Made by a program: the position numbers and the translations under genes. Below the pieces are notes generated by a model. That model worked only from the letters and a program-made list of their open reading frames with translations. It had not been told where the DNA came from and did no database searches. From Alistipes sp. (GTDB taxonomy: Bacteria; Bacteroidota; Bacteroidia; Bacteroidales; Rikenellaceae): DNA of 48,393 bases. The number at the start of each line of letters is the position of its first letter. Position 1 is the stretch's first letter. Shown here piece by piece: positions 1 through 6,674 of the stretch. Location of the stretch: positions 1-48,393 of the forward strand of contig JAGAPT010000005.1 of assembly GCA_017623115.1 (NCBI GenBank), written 5' to 3'.

Positions 1-1416
1 GATGTCGAACGTCACCTCAATCTGCGGCACGCCACGCGGTGCGGCCGGAATACCATCGAGGTGGAAGCGGCCAATCGACTTGTTGTCGCGAGCCAGCGGA
101 CGCTCGCCCTGGCATACGTTAATCTCTACCGAAGGCTGATTGTCGGCAGCCGTCGAGAAGACCTCCGACTTGCGGGTCGGGATGGTTGTGTTGGCATCGA
201 TGAGTTTCGTCATCACGCCACCCAACGTCTCGATACCGAGCGAGAGGGGCGTTACATCAAGCAACAGTACATCCTTCACTTCGCCCGTGAGGACACCACC
301 CTGAATAGCGGCACCTACGGCAACTACCTCGTCGGGGTTCACCGACTTGTTGGGAGCCTTGCCGAAGAAATCCTCGACAATCTTCTGGATGGCGGGGATA
401 CGGGTCGAACCACCGACCAGAATCACCTCGTTGATATCCGAAGCCGAGAGGCCGGCATCGCGCAGTGCGGTCTTGCACGGCTCGATGGTCTTGCGAATCA
501 AGTGGTCGCACAACTGCTCGAATTTGGCGCGTGTGAGCGACATCACGAGGTGCTGCGGAATGCCATTTACGGGCATAATGTAGGGGAGGTTAATCTCGGT
601 CGTGGTCGAGCTCGACAACTCGATTTTAGCCTTCTCGGCAGCCTCCTTCAGACGTTGCAGGGCCATCGGGTCCTGACGCAGGTCGATGCCGTGCTCGGCC
701 TTGAAGGCCTCGGCCATGTAGTCGATCAGCACGTGGTCGAAGTCGTCACCACCGAGGTGCGTATCGCCATTGGTCGATTTCACCTCGAATACGCCGTCAC
801 CCAACTCGAGAATCGAGATATCGAACGTACCACCACCGAGGTCGTATACGGCGATCTTCATGTCGTTATCCTTCTTATCCAGGCCATAAGCCAGAGCGGC
901 AGCCGTCGGCTCGTTGATGATGCGGCGCACCTTCAAACCGGCGATCTCACCGGCCTCCTTCGTGGCCTGACGCTGCGAGTCGGAGAAGTAGGCGGGTACG
1001 GTGATAACAGCCTCCGTAACCTCCTGGCCGAGATAATCCTCTGCCGTCTTCTTCATCTTCTGCAATATGATGGCCGAAATCTCCTGCGGCGTGTACTGAC
1101 GCCCGTCGATGTCTACACGCGGTGTGTTGTTGTCGCCACGAACGATGGTGTAGGGTGCGCGAGCGATGTCGTTGGCTACGTTGTCATAACGCTCGCCCAT
1201 GAAACGCTTAATCGAGAAGACCGTGCGCTTGGGGTTTGTGATCGCCTGACGCTTGGCGGGATCGCCCACCTTGCGCTCGCCGTTCTCGGTGAAGGCTACC
1301 ACCGAGGGGGTTGTGCGATGACCCTCCGAGTTGGGGATAACTACGGGCTCGTTGCCCTCCATCACTGCTACGCAGGAGTTTGTCGTACCTAAGTCGATAC
1401 CAATAATCTTTGCCAT
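1..1416 (-). CDS. dnaK: Molecular chaperone DnaK (Hsp70), C-terminal part outside window
   Basis: DnaK is the cytoplasmic ATP-dependent Hsp70 chaperone that works with DnaJ and GrpE. The reading frame starts at the ATG complementary to 1414-1416 and stays open to base 1, giving 472 codons of a protein that is usually about 630-640 residues, so roughly the last quarter is missing. The N-terminus reads [18 protein letters not shown], the phosphate-1 motif of the Hsp70 ATPase domain. The visible part covers the whole nucleotide-binding domain and the start of the substrate-binding domain, ending at [11 protein letters not shown], a conserved stretch. It is transcribed away from the AraC-type gene at 1715, with a 298-base region between them. 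No HrcA-type CIRCE repeat was seen upstream. Identification is secure. Confidence 0.97.
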   Translation of the reverse strand, partial: MAKIIGIDLGTTNSCVAVMEGNEPVVIPNSEGHRTTPSVVAFTENGERKVGDPAKRQAITNPKRTVFSIKRFMGERYDNVANDIARAPYTIVRGDNNTPRVDIDGRQYTPQEISAIILQKMKKTAEDYLGQEVTEAVITVPAYFSDSQRQATKEAGEIAGLKVRRIINEPTAAALAYGLDKKDNDMKIAVYDLGGGTFDISILELGDGVFEVKSTNGDTHLGGDDFDHVLIDYMAEAFKAEHGIDLRQDPMALQRLKEAAEKAKIELSSSTTTEINLPYIMPVNGIPQHLVMSLTRAKFEQLCDHLIRKTIEPCKTALRDAGLSASDINEVILVGGSTRIPAIQKIVEDFFGKAPNKSVNPDEVVAVGAAIQGGVLTGEVKDVLLLDVTPLSLGIETLGGVMTKLIDANTTIPTRKSEVFSTAADNQPSVEINVCQGERPLARDNKSIGRFHLDGIPAAPRGVPQIEVTFDI

Positions 1417-1491
1417 AATCGAATATTATTTAATTTGTTTTTGTTTGCTTTTGTTCTGCCACTTTTCTGGGCGGTTACGCCCTAAACTGAA

Positions 1492-1523
1492 CAAACCTTG
1501 TACCAAAACCATTTTTCTGCCAA
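1492..1523 (-). promoter_or_regulatory. Candidate dnaK promoter
   Basis: Read on the minus strand, TTG (1523-1521) is followed by 21 bases and AAGGTTTG (1499-1492), one mismatch from the Bacteroidetes -7 consensus TAnnTTTG. It would start transcription about 70 bases upstream of the dnaK ATG. The rest of the 1417-1714 intergenic region shows no gene. Confidence 0.35.
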
Positions 1524-1652
1524 TTTGTCAGTCGGGCTGTACACTTTGGCATAAAAAGGCTTTTTGAGGTTGGTTTTTGTCGGCCGTTCTGGCGGTTTTG
1601 GCCGGCTGTAAGCGATTTTTACGGAGTGAAATCCGAGATTTGATGGCGGGAA

Positions 1653-1683
1653 TTTGGTTTTTCGGCAAATTTTCCTATTTTAG
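1653..1683 (+). promoter_or_regulatory. Candidate promoter of the AraC-type gene
   Basis: TTTG at 1653-1656, a 19-base spacer, and TATTTTAG at 1676-1683 (one mismatch to TAnnTTTG) lie 31 bases before the ATG at 1715. The spacing fits the primary sigma factor of Bacteroidetes. Confidence 0.4.
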
Positions 1684-1714
1684 CCCAAATAATTAACAGA
1701 TTGACAACCGGCCT

Positions 1715-2767
1715 ATGTTGGACGAACGACTTTTCTACTTTATCCACGGAGCAGTTACCCTCTACTTTCTCAAGGCGGGACTGTATCGCATTCGTCGCAA
1801 GGAGGCCTCGCGGTTGGAGCGGTTGTGTGGCTACGTCCTGCTCTATTGGGGATTTTTGGAGGTCAAGGATCTGCTCTTCTATGCAGCCCCCATCTTCCGT
1901 GAAAACTATCTGTCGAATCTGTTGATTCTGATTGACATGACAGCAGTGCCTGCGGGATGCTACTTCATCATCGAATTGCTCAATACGGGGTGGTATACCC
2001 TACGTCGTGCCTTGTGGCTGGCCTCGCCCTTCCTCTTCGCGGTGTTGTGCTATGCCGTGACGGGGACTGCGTGGATTGTCGATGCTACCTTTATCTTTGT
2101 GTGGTGCTATGCCGTAGGCTTTATTATATATATGGTATATGCTGTGCGTCGCTACAATCGCCTGCTGGCCGAGAACTACTCAAATGTCGAACGGGTGCAT
2201 GTGCGCTGGTTGTCGGGTGTGGCTGCGATGTTGGCCATCTGCTTGGCGGTATGGACCATCTCCTCTTACTACTCGTCGTGGGTGTCGGATAGTCTCTATC
2301 AGTTGACCCTGCTTACGATGTGGGTCGTGGCACTCTACTATGCCGACCGCCAGCAGGCACCGGAAATTGCTCCGTTGCCGAATGTCCCCAAAGCCCATGC
2401 CGATAGTGTGCTGGGCGATGTGCTGGAGCAGAAACTGCAACGCCTGATGACCGAGGAGCGGCTGTGGGTGAATCCGCACCTGACACTTTCGGATTTGGCG
2501 ATGCAGGTCGGTACGAACCGCACCTACCTCTCCAATTACCTCAATAACTCTTTGCAGACCACCTTCTACGATTACGTCAACGACTATCGCTTGCAGGCTG
2601 CGTTGCAACATCTGCACGATGCCGACTCGACCGCTACGATGGCCGAGATTGCCGAGCAGTGCGGGTTCAATTCGCTCTCGACCTTCCGCCGCGTTTTTGT
2701 GCGAGCCAAAGGGTGCTCATTCAACGAATATCGCGCTCAAATCGAGCGTAGCCAATCCTCCAAATAG
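1715..2767 (+). CDS. Membrane-anchored AraC-family transcriptional regulator
   Basis: This is a 350-residue protein with two parts. Residues 1 to about 215 are strongly hydrophobic and look like six or seven membrane segments. Residues 240-345 form an AraC-type double helix-turn-helix: the first helix pair lies around LTLSDLAMQVGTNRTYLSNY and the second around MAEIAEQCGFNSLSTFRRVF. The architecture suggests that a membrane sensor controls a DNA-binding domain held at the inner membrane. Such proteins are common in Bacteroidales, but their signals and targets are mostly unknown. The gene stands alone, divergent from dnaK, with a terminator at 2806-2830. The target is not predictable from the sequence; the unknown membrane protein gene at 2871 is the nearest downstream candidate. 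Confidence 0.88.
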   Translation: MLDERLFYFIHGAVTLYFLKAGLYRIRRKEASRLERLCGYVLLYWGFLEVKDLLFYAAPIFRENYLSNLLILIDMTAVPAGCYFIIELLNTGWYTLRRALWLASPFLFAVLCYAVTGTAWIVDATFIFVWCYAVGFIIYMVYAVRRYNRLLAENYSNVERVHVRWLSGVAAMLAICLAVWTISSYYSSWVSDSLYQLTLLTMWVVALYYADRQQAPEIAPLPNVPKAHADSVLGDVLEQKLQRLMTEERLWVNPHLTLSDLAMQVGTNRTYLSNYLNNSLQTTFYDYVNDYRLQAALQHLHDADSTATMAEIAEQCGFNSLSTFRRVFVRAKGCSFNEYRAQIERSQSSK

Positions 2768-2805
2768 GGGTTTTGATTGGTTGAAAGGCTCTTTTTGATG
2801 CAATG

Positions 2806-2834
2806 AAAGGCGACCCGAAGGGTCGTCTTTTAAT
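2806..2834 (+). terminator. Rho-independent terminator after the AraC-type gene
   Basis: An 11-bp stem (2806-2816 with 2820-2830, one G-U pair) with a three-base GAA loop is followed by TAATTTT. The T-rich 3' side doubles as the -7 element for the next gene. Confidence 0.7.
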
Positions 2835-2838
2835 TTTG
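2831..2838 (+). promoter_or_regulatory. -7 element upstream of the 2871 gene
   Basis: TAATTTTG is a perfect match to TAnnTTTG. It is 32 bases before the ATG and starts immediately after the preceding terminator stem. No TTG lies at the expected 19-21 base distance, because that stretch is the terminator stem. Confidence 0.45.
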
Positions 2839-2870
2839 TACCAACAATAATCTCAAAAACAGTGGTAAGC

Positions 2871-4043
2871 ATGAAACGATTTATTTTCCTAACGCTTGCG
2901 CTTCTTGTCAGCGTCGCAACGCTCTCGGCCAAGGAGGAGGAGAAACAGGAGAAACAGAAGACGCTCTCCGCGGAGGAGCGAACGGCCTTGATTCTCAAAA
3001 CGCTTAAGGAGCGCGACGTCGAGTTGGTGATCAACCCGTGGGGTGGTAAAGGTGCCGAGTGTAAGGAACTCACAAAGACGGCCAATGGCTATGTCGCCTA
3101 TACGGAGAACCCCAAGGTCTTCTTCGAGCGTGGATATACCTTCAAGCCCATTACCTTTATTGACGATTATCGCTATGTCTTCGAGGAGGAGGGAAAATAC
3201 TACGGCGTGAGCATGAGTGAGATACGGGTCAAGGATAGCGACGATGCTGAAGCGTTGGAGTTTATGATGCGCGGCAAGAGCAAACTGATGAGCTCGATGG
3301 CCGGTCGTTTCTATGGTACGACGGCCGCTTTGAAGATGATGCTCCTGGTGATGGGCATTGCTGCGGTGGTGGCGTTCCTCTATCTCTTCTGCGGTATAAA
3401 GACGATGCGTCCCCTCTTCTTGGCCGTGATACCGGCGGCGATTTTAGTCTTCTCGCTCATCGAAATCTATGGTTATGCCAAATTTGGCAGCCACATCTTC
3501 TGGTGGTGCGACTATGACCGCTACGGCTTCTTCGGGTCGCTTTGGCGTGTCATCCCCTTCGGTTTGATGGTCGCTGCACAGGTGGCCAGCATCCGACTCT
3601 ACGAGCGGGCGCTCTTCGAGGGGAACGACGATCCTACCGACGATGATCGGAAGATCAGCCTGAAACCCGCTGCATGGAGTTTGGCACTCTGTATTCCGGT
3701 ATTCATCATCTTGCTCCTCCTCGTAACAGCGTTAGGGCTTGGGAATACGATCCTGATGGATATCGCGGGCATCGGCGGTTTTCTCGGGACGCTCGGCGTG
3801 GGTCTCTACATCTCCTTCAAACGCAATGTGAAGTCCTTCGGTCGACTGACGGGGCTGTGGGTGACGATCTTCTCGATTGTCTATATCATCGGCTGCATCA
3901 TCTCGGCCATTGCGATGATTGTGCTTATCTTCAAGATTATCCTGCAGATTCTGATGGTTATGGCTGCCATCGTGATCTTTGCGATGATGGGATATCGCCG
4001 TCGTGTCTATCGCAACGGTCGTGTCTACGAAGAGGTCTATTAA
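2871..4043 (+). CDS. Unknown multi-pass membrane protein with signal peptide
   Basis: This is a 390-residue protein of unknown function. The ATG at 2871 is chosen over an in-frame GTG at 2862 because it opens a classic signal peptide (MKRFIFLTLALLVSVATLSA). Residues 22-145 are hydrophilic, begin with a Lys/Glu-rich stretch and would lie outside the cytoplasm. From about residue 150 there are six or seven hydrophobic segments, ending in a short basic tail (YRRRVYRNGRVYEEVY). No enzyme motif is visible. A small membrane protein gene follows after 31 bases, probably in the same transcript. Confidence 0.8.
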   Translation: MKRFIFLTLALLVSVATLSAKEEEKQEKQKTLSAEERTALILKTLKERDVELVINPWGGKGAECKELTKTANGYVAYTENPKVFFERGYTFKPITFIDDYRYVFEEEGKYYGVSMSEIRVKDSDDAEALEFMMRGKSKLMSSMAGRFYGTTAALKMMLLVMGIAAVVAFLYLFCGIKTMRPLFLAVIPAAILVFSLIEIYGYAKFGSHIFWWCDYDRYGFFGSLWRVIPFGLMVAAQVASIRLYERALFEGNDDPTDDDRKISLKPAAWSLALCIPVFIILLLLVTALGLGNTILMDIAGIGGFLGTLGVGLYISFKRNVKSFGRLTGLWVTIFSIVYIIGCIISAIAMIVLIFKIILQILMVMAAIVIFAMMGYRRRVYRNGRVYEEVY

Positions 4044-4074
4044 TGCATTTCTTTAACCCTTAAAATAACGTATT

Positions 4075-4311
4075 ATGAGCAACAAATTAGGTTTGATTGG
4101 AACATGGTGGCGCATCTGCGCTTCAGGCTTCGGTTTGGGTGTCGATGCAGCAAAGGCTGTCGGTATTGTGATTTTTATCCTCTCGATTTTCTTTGTTATC
4201 GGCATCGCTATCCTTTGGTGGATTATCAAGTTCTTCATCAACCGCAACAAGGAGCAGAAGGCCGCTGCACAGCAGGCTACGGAGCAACCGAACGATAAGG
4301 CTGAAAAATAG
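4075..4311 (+). CDS. Small unknown single-pass or hairpin membrane protein
   Basis: This is a 78-residue protein. Residues 5-25 are moderately hydrophobic with glycines, and residues 29-53 form a strong membrane helix (VGIVIFILSIFFVIGIAIL). The tail is charged and Lys/Gln/Ala-rich and likely cytoplasmic. It sits 31 bases after the larger membrane protein gene and ahead of a strong terminator, so the two are probably co-transcribed and may act together. No family was recognised. Confidence 0.75.
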   Translation: MSNKLGLIGTWWRICASGFGLGVDAAKAVGIVIFILSIFFVIGIAILWWIIKFFINRNKEQKAAAQQATEQPNDKAEK

Positions 4312-4362
4312 GTCTTGAAGAGCAGTTGTGGTGTGTGTGCACCACCACTGATGTTGAACAGA

Positions 4363-4411
4363 GAGGGCGCATCCCTTTGCCGTTGCAGGCAAGGCGATGC
4401 GCCCTCATTTT
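4363..4411 (+). terminator. Long hairpin terminator after the membrane protein pair
   Basis: GAGGGCGCATC (4363-4373) pairs perfectly with GATGCGCCCTC (4396-4406), and the inner sequence CCTTTGCC/GGCAAGG extends the pairing. ATTTT follows. A smaller hairpin, GTGGTG/CACCAC, precedes it around 4329-4346. Confidence 0.7.
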
Positions 4412-4427
4412 GGGGATGCGGGTAGGG

Positions 4428-5027
4428 TTATCGCTTCAGGCGCGACAAGGCGTTTTGCGCCTCGTAACGGTTGTTGAAGTTGGGTTGGATGACCCATTCA
4501 TTCTGCCGATTGATAATACCCCACTGACCACCTACGGGTTTGGCTACGGCAAAGCCATCGCTGTCGAATTCGCCTCCATCTTCATATTGCGGTGTGATGT
4601 GCCAGGCTCCGAAGTGGTTGAGATAGCCGTATAGCTCCGTTGCGGGGTCCTCCATCAGCCAGAGCTCGATGCCTGCCATGCGCCCTTTGCGAATCGATGC
4701 TGCCGCCTGATCGCACGACAAGGCCCAATCAAAGACGGGTTGCACAATCCATTGCCCCAACGGGTTGATGATCCCATAGCGACCTCCGGTTTTCACACGT
4801 GCCATGCCGTCGTGGAAGTTTTGTGCATCCTGATAGGTGGGGGCGATGACCCATAACCCATAATCGCTCAGGTAGCCATAGAGCCCCGTTGCAGGGTCTT
4901 CGGTGGCGGTCATGTGGCGGGTAACGGATTGCATCTGGTTGCCTACGGCAGGGTAGGCCGTATAGAGGAGTTGGGTACAGGAGACGATGAGCCAGCCGCT
5001 CACCAGGAGAAAAAGGATGCGTTTCAT
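4428..5027 (-). CDS. WG-repeat-containing lipoprotein
   Basis: This is a lipoprotein of about 199 residues. Three in-frame ATGs (5036, 5030, 5027) precede the signal peptide; the last is used here because it directly opens MKRILFLLVSGWLIVSC, with a lipobox cysteine. The mature protein contains WG/KWG-type repeats: LYGYLSDYGLWVIAPTYQDA, RYGIINPLGQWIVQPVFD, LYGYLNHFGAWHITPQYEDG and QWGIINRQNEWVIQPNFN. Two of the four are of a YGYL subtype, and the halves look internally duplicated (DPATGLYGYL and DPATELYGYL). Such repeats form beta-structured extracytoplasmic domains of unclear ligand. A well-formed promoter lies just upstream, so it is a single-gene unit. Confidence 0.85.
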   Translation of the reverse strand: MKRILFLLVSGWLIVSCTQLLYTAYPAVGNQMQSVTRHMTATEDPATGLYGYLSDYGLWVIAPTYQDAQNFHDGMARVKTGGRYGIINPLGQWIVQPVFDWALSCDQAAASIRKGRMAGIELWLMEDPATELYGYLNHFGAWHITPQYEDGGEFDSDGFAVAKPVGGQWGIINRQNEWVIQPNFNNRYEAQNALSRLKR

Positions 5028-5050
5028 CATACACAAAGTTGGTTTTCACT

Positions 5051-5082
5051 CAAAGGTATCTTCCTCCGAGGCGAAAACCAAA
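5051..5082 (-). promoter_or_regulatory. Promoter of the WG-repeat lipoprotein gene
   Basis: On the minus strand TTTG (5082-5079), a 20-base spacer and TACCTTTG (5058-5051) match the Bacteroidetes consensus perfectly. The predicted start lies about 15-20 bases before the ATG. Confidence 0.7.
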
Positions 5083-5111
5083 CCATGCCGTATATTTTAC
5101 CGTTTGAAAGG

Positions 5112-5708
5112 TTAAATGATGACCCCTGTCTCGTCAATGAGCTTGTTGACCTGTCGACGCAGTTTGCGCAATATCGGTACCCAGAAGAGGTTGAGTGCCA
5201 AGATGCCACCTACACCTATCCCCGTCATGATGCCGCTGCACACCTCGCTGAATTCACTGTGAGGGGCAAACCAATCGGCCAGCGAGCAGAGGAAAATCAG
5301 CATTAGGAAGATGCGTAGCAGGCGACACAGCGTGCGAACCGAGAAGGAGTAGATTTTATTCACGGTGCGCAGTTTGGCGTAGGTGTCATCCTTCATGTCG
5401 AAGGGCCCATCCGCTGCACGTCGTTGCAGGAACAACCAATCTTTGAACTCCCCAACGATGCGGATATTGCACTCGGTGAGGAAGTTGAAATAACTCTCTC
5501 GTACCTCGTCCGACTCGGTACGCTCGACGATGTCGAGCTTGTAGATGTATTCGCCCGGAGTGCCACGACGGAAGATGTAGCGACAAAAGCCTACCGCCGT
5601 GAGATTCCATCCCTCGCGTGCCATCTCGTTAATCCACTGCTCCTCACGTTCATAGTCGGCGATGGTGAAGAATCGCCATACTTTTCTGATTTCGCCCATC
5701 TGTTTCAT
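5112..5708 (-). CDS. DUF2812 domain membrane protein
   Basis: This is a 198-residue protein. The N-terminal half matches the DUF2812 pattern (WRFFTIADYEREEQWINEMA, then GWNLTAVGFCRYIFRRG and YIYKLD). The C-terminal part has two hydrophobic segments at about residues 128-147 and 158-178, followed by a basic tail. DUF2812 proteins are typically encoded next to PadR-type regulators, as here: the start lies 14 bases after the padR-like stop on the same strand. The likely role is a membrane-associated effector or sensor under PadR control. The biochemical function of the family is not established. Confidence 0.85.
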   Translation of the reverse strand: MKQMGEIRKVWRFFTIADYEREEQWINEMAREGWNLTAVGFCRYIFRRGTPGEYIYKLDIVERTESDEVRESYFNFLTECNIRIVGEFKDWLFLQRRAADGPFDMKDDTYAKLRTVNKIYSFSVRTLCRLLRIFLMLIFLCSLADWFAPHSEFSEVCSGIMTGIGVGGILALNLFWVPILRKLRRQVNKLIDETGVII

Positions 5709-5722
5709 CTCTGCTATCTTGT

Positions 5723-6031
5723 TTAGTGATTCAATATGCGATTCCCATTCTCGACCAACTCGTTGAGTCGAGCCAACTCCTGCTCCAGCACGCTGCGACC
5801 CGCCTGCGTGATGCGGTACTCCTTCTTGCGTCCCTCCTCGGGCAGTGGCTCAATCCATCCCTTCTCCTGCAGGGTGGCCAATGCGCCATAGAGCGTGCCT
5901 GCCGAGAGGGTCAAACGCCCTCGGCTGAGCAGGGCTGTCTGCTGCATGATGCCGTAGCCATGCTTCGGCTCGACAAGTGCCAGCAGGATGTAGAAGACCG
6001 CTTCGGTCAGCGCGTTGGTTGTGGTATACAT
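5723..6031 (-). CDS. PadR-family transcriptional regulator
   Basis: This is a 102-residue protein that is almost entirely the PadR winged-helix domain. HGYGIMQQTALLSRGRLTLS and AGTLYGALATLQEKGWIEP carry the recognition helix, and KKEYRITQAGRSVLEQELA forms the wing and dimerisation helix. PadR proteins are repressors that usually regulate their own operon. The downstream DUF2812 gene is in the same operon. A strong promoter with a palindrome at its start point lies upstream, as expected for autoregulation. Confidence 0.92.
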   Translation of the reverse strand: MYTTTNALTEAVFYILLALVEPKHGYGIMQQTALLSRGRLTLSAGTLYGALATLQEKGWIEPLPEEGRKKEYRITQAGRSVLEQELARLNELVENGNRILNH

Positions 6032-6074
6032 ACTATATGGTAGTGGCTCTACTTACACCGGTTGCCCTTTCATG

Positions 6075-6083
6075 CCCCCCCCC
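6075..6083. repeat. Nine-base C tract in the padR leader
   Basis: A run of nine cytosines lies between the predicted padR transcription start (near 6113) and its ATG. Length changes could alter leader structure. Confidence 0.5.
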
Positions 6084-6105
6084 ATCGCTATGTCGGAAGT
6101 CGTTA

Positions 6106-6120
6106 TATCGGCAACCGATA
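6106..6120. promoter_or_regulatory. Candidate PadR operator
   Basis: TATCGG (6106-6111), CAA, CCGATA (6115-6120) is a perfect palindrome centred on the predicted transcription start of the padR promoter. A repressor bound there would block initiation. The assignment to PadR rests on position only. Confidence 0.5.
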
Positions 6121-6151
6121 CAAAGGTAGGCATTGTCATTGACATATGCAA
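6121..6151 (-). promoter_or_regulatory. padR-DUF2812 promoter
   Basis: TTG (6151-6149), a 20-base spacer, and TACCTTTG (6128-6121) on the minus strand are a full match to the Bacteroidetes primary promoter. Confidence 0.75.
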
Positions 6152-6182
6152 TAGGGGAGGGTAGAAAAAAGCCATATACAGC

Positions 6183-6211
6183 AAAAAAACAGGCCGCCCG
6201 AAGGCGACCTG
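6183..6211 (-). terminator. Terminator after the small HTH-like gene
   Basis: A 9-bp stem (6190-6198 with 6203-6211, one G-U pair in the minus-strand RNA) with a TTCG tetraloop is followed on the minus strand by GTTTTTTT. Confidence 0.85.
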
Positions 6212-6235
6212 TGTACGTACTATTGCGACGAGCGG

Positions 6236-6478
6236 TTATTTCTGCTCGCTCAAGATGCGCATTGCGACATCAAGAATCGTGGTATCATCGAGCGTAACAA
6301 TGCCACCATCCGGTCCCGGCTCAAAGTGAACGCCTACGCACTCCTTCGAAGCGTGGCTGCCACCGAAATAGTTGCGAACGGTCTCCACGTCCAAACCCAA
6401 TTCATCTGCAATACGCTGCGAGCTACCGCTCGGAAGTCTGTCCTTGATACGGCGCAGTTCATTAAAAGTGATAATCAT
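6236..6478 (-). CDS. Small conserved HTH-like DNA-binding protein
   Basis: This is an 80-residue protein. Residues 3-40 resemble a helix-turn-helix: an N-terminal helix (FNELRRIKDRLP), then GSSQRIADELGLDVETVRNYF, where the second helix would contact DNA. The C-terminal half has the pattern VHFEPGPDGGIVTLDDTTIL. I recall close homologues in Bacteroidales genomes annotated only as DNA-binding protein; this was not searched here. It has its own promoter and terminator and no operon partner, which suits a small global or chromatin-type regulator. Confidence 0.8.
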   Translation of the reverse strand: MIITFNELRRIKDRLPSGSSQRIADELGLDVETVRNYFGGSHASKECVGVHFEPGPDGGIVTLDDTTILDVAMRILSEQK

Positions 6479-6515
6479 ATCCGTAGAAATTTGTTAGTTG
6501 ATAAAATTCACAAGA

Positions 6516-6547
6516 TAAAATTAAGACAATTTTTTGATTCTGCCAAA
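6516..6547 (-). promoter_or_regulatory. Promoter of the small HTH-like gene
   Basis: TTTG (6547-6544), a 20-base spacer and TAATTTTA (6523-6516, one mismatch to TAnnTTTG) lie on the minus strand about 38 bases before the ATG. Confidence 0.55.
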
Positions 6548-6634
6548 TTTCTTCCGTAAAAAAAGATAAAAAAGGTTGTTTTGCGCAGGAACACTCCCCT
6601 CTCGGCAATCGGGAGGGGTGGATGTCCTTCTCAC

Positions 6635-6666
6635 AAAAAAAAAGCAGTCGGCGGTAGGCCGACTGC
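6635..6666 (-). terminator. Terminator of the FKBP-like lipoprotein operon
   Basis: A perfect 9-bp stem GCAGTCGGC (6644-6652) and GCCGACTGC (6658-6666) is followed on the minus strand by nine Ts. It lies eight bases after the stop of the 6675 gene. Confidence 0.9.
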
Positions 6667-6674
6667 GCTAAAAG

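Noticed and set aside
1417-1714. CIRCE or other heat-shock operator upstream of dnaK
   Set aside because: No TTAGCACTC-type inverted repeat was found; only a candidate primary-sigma promoter is visible.
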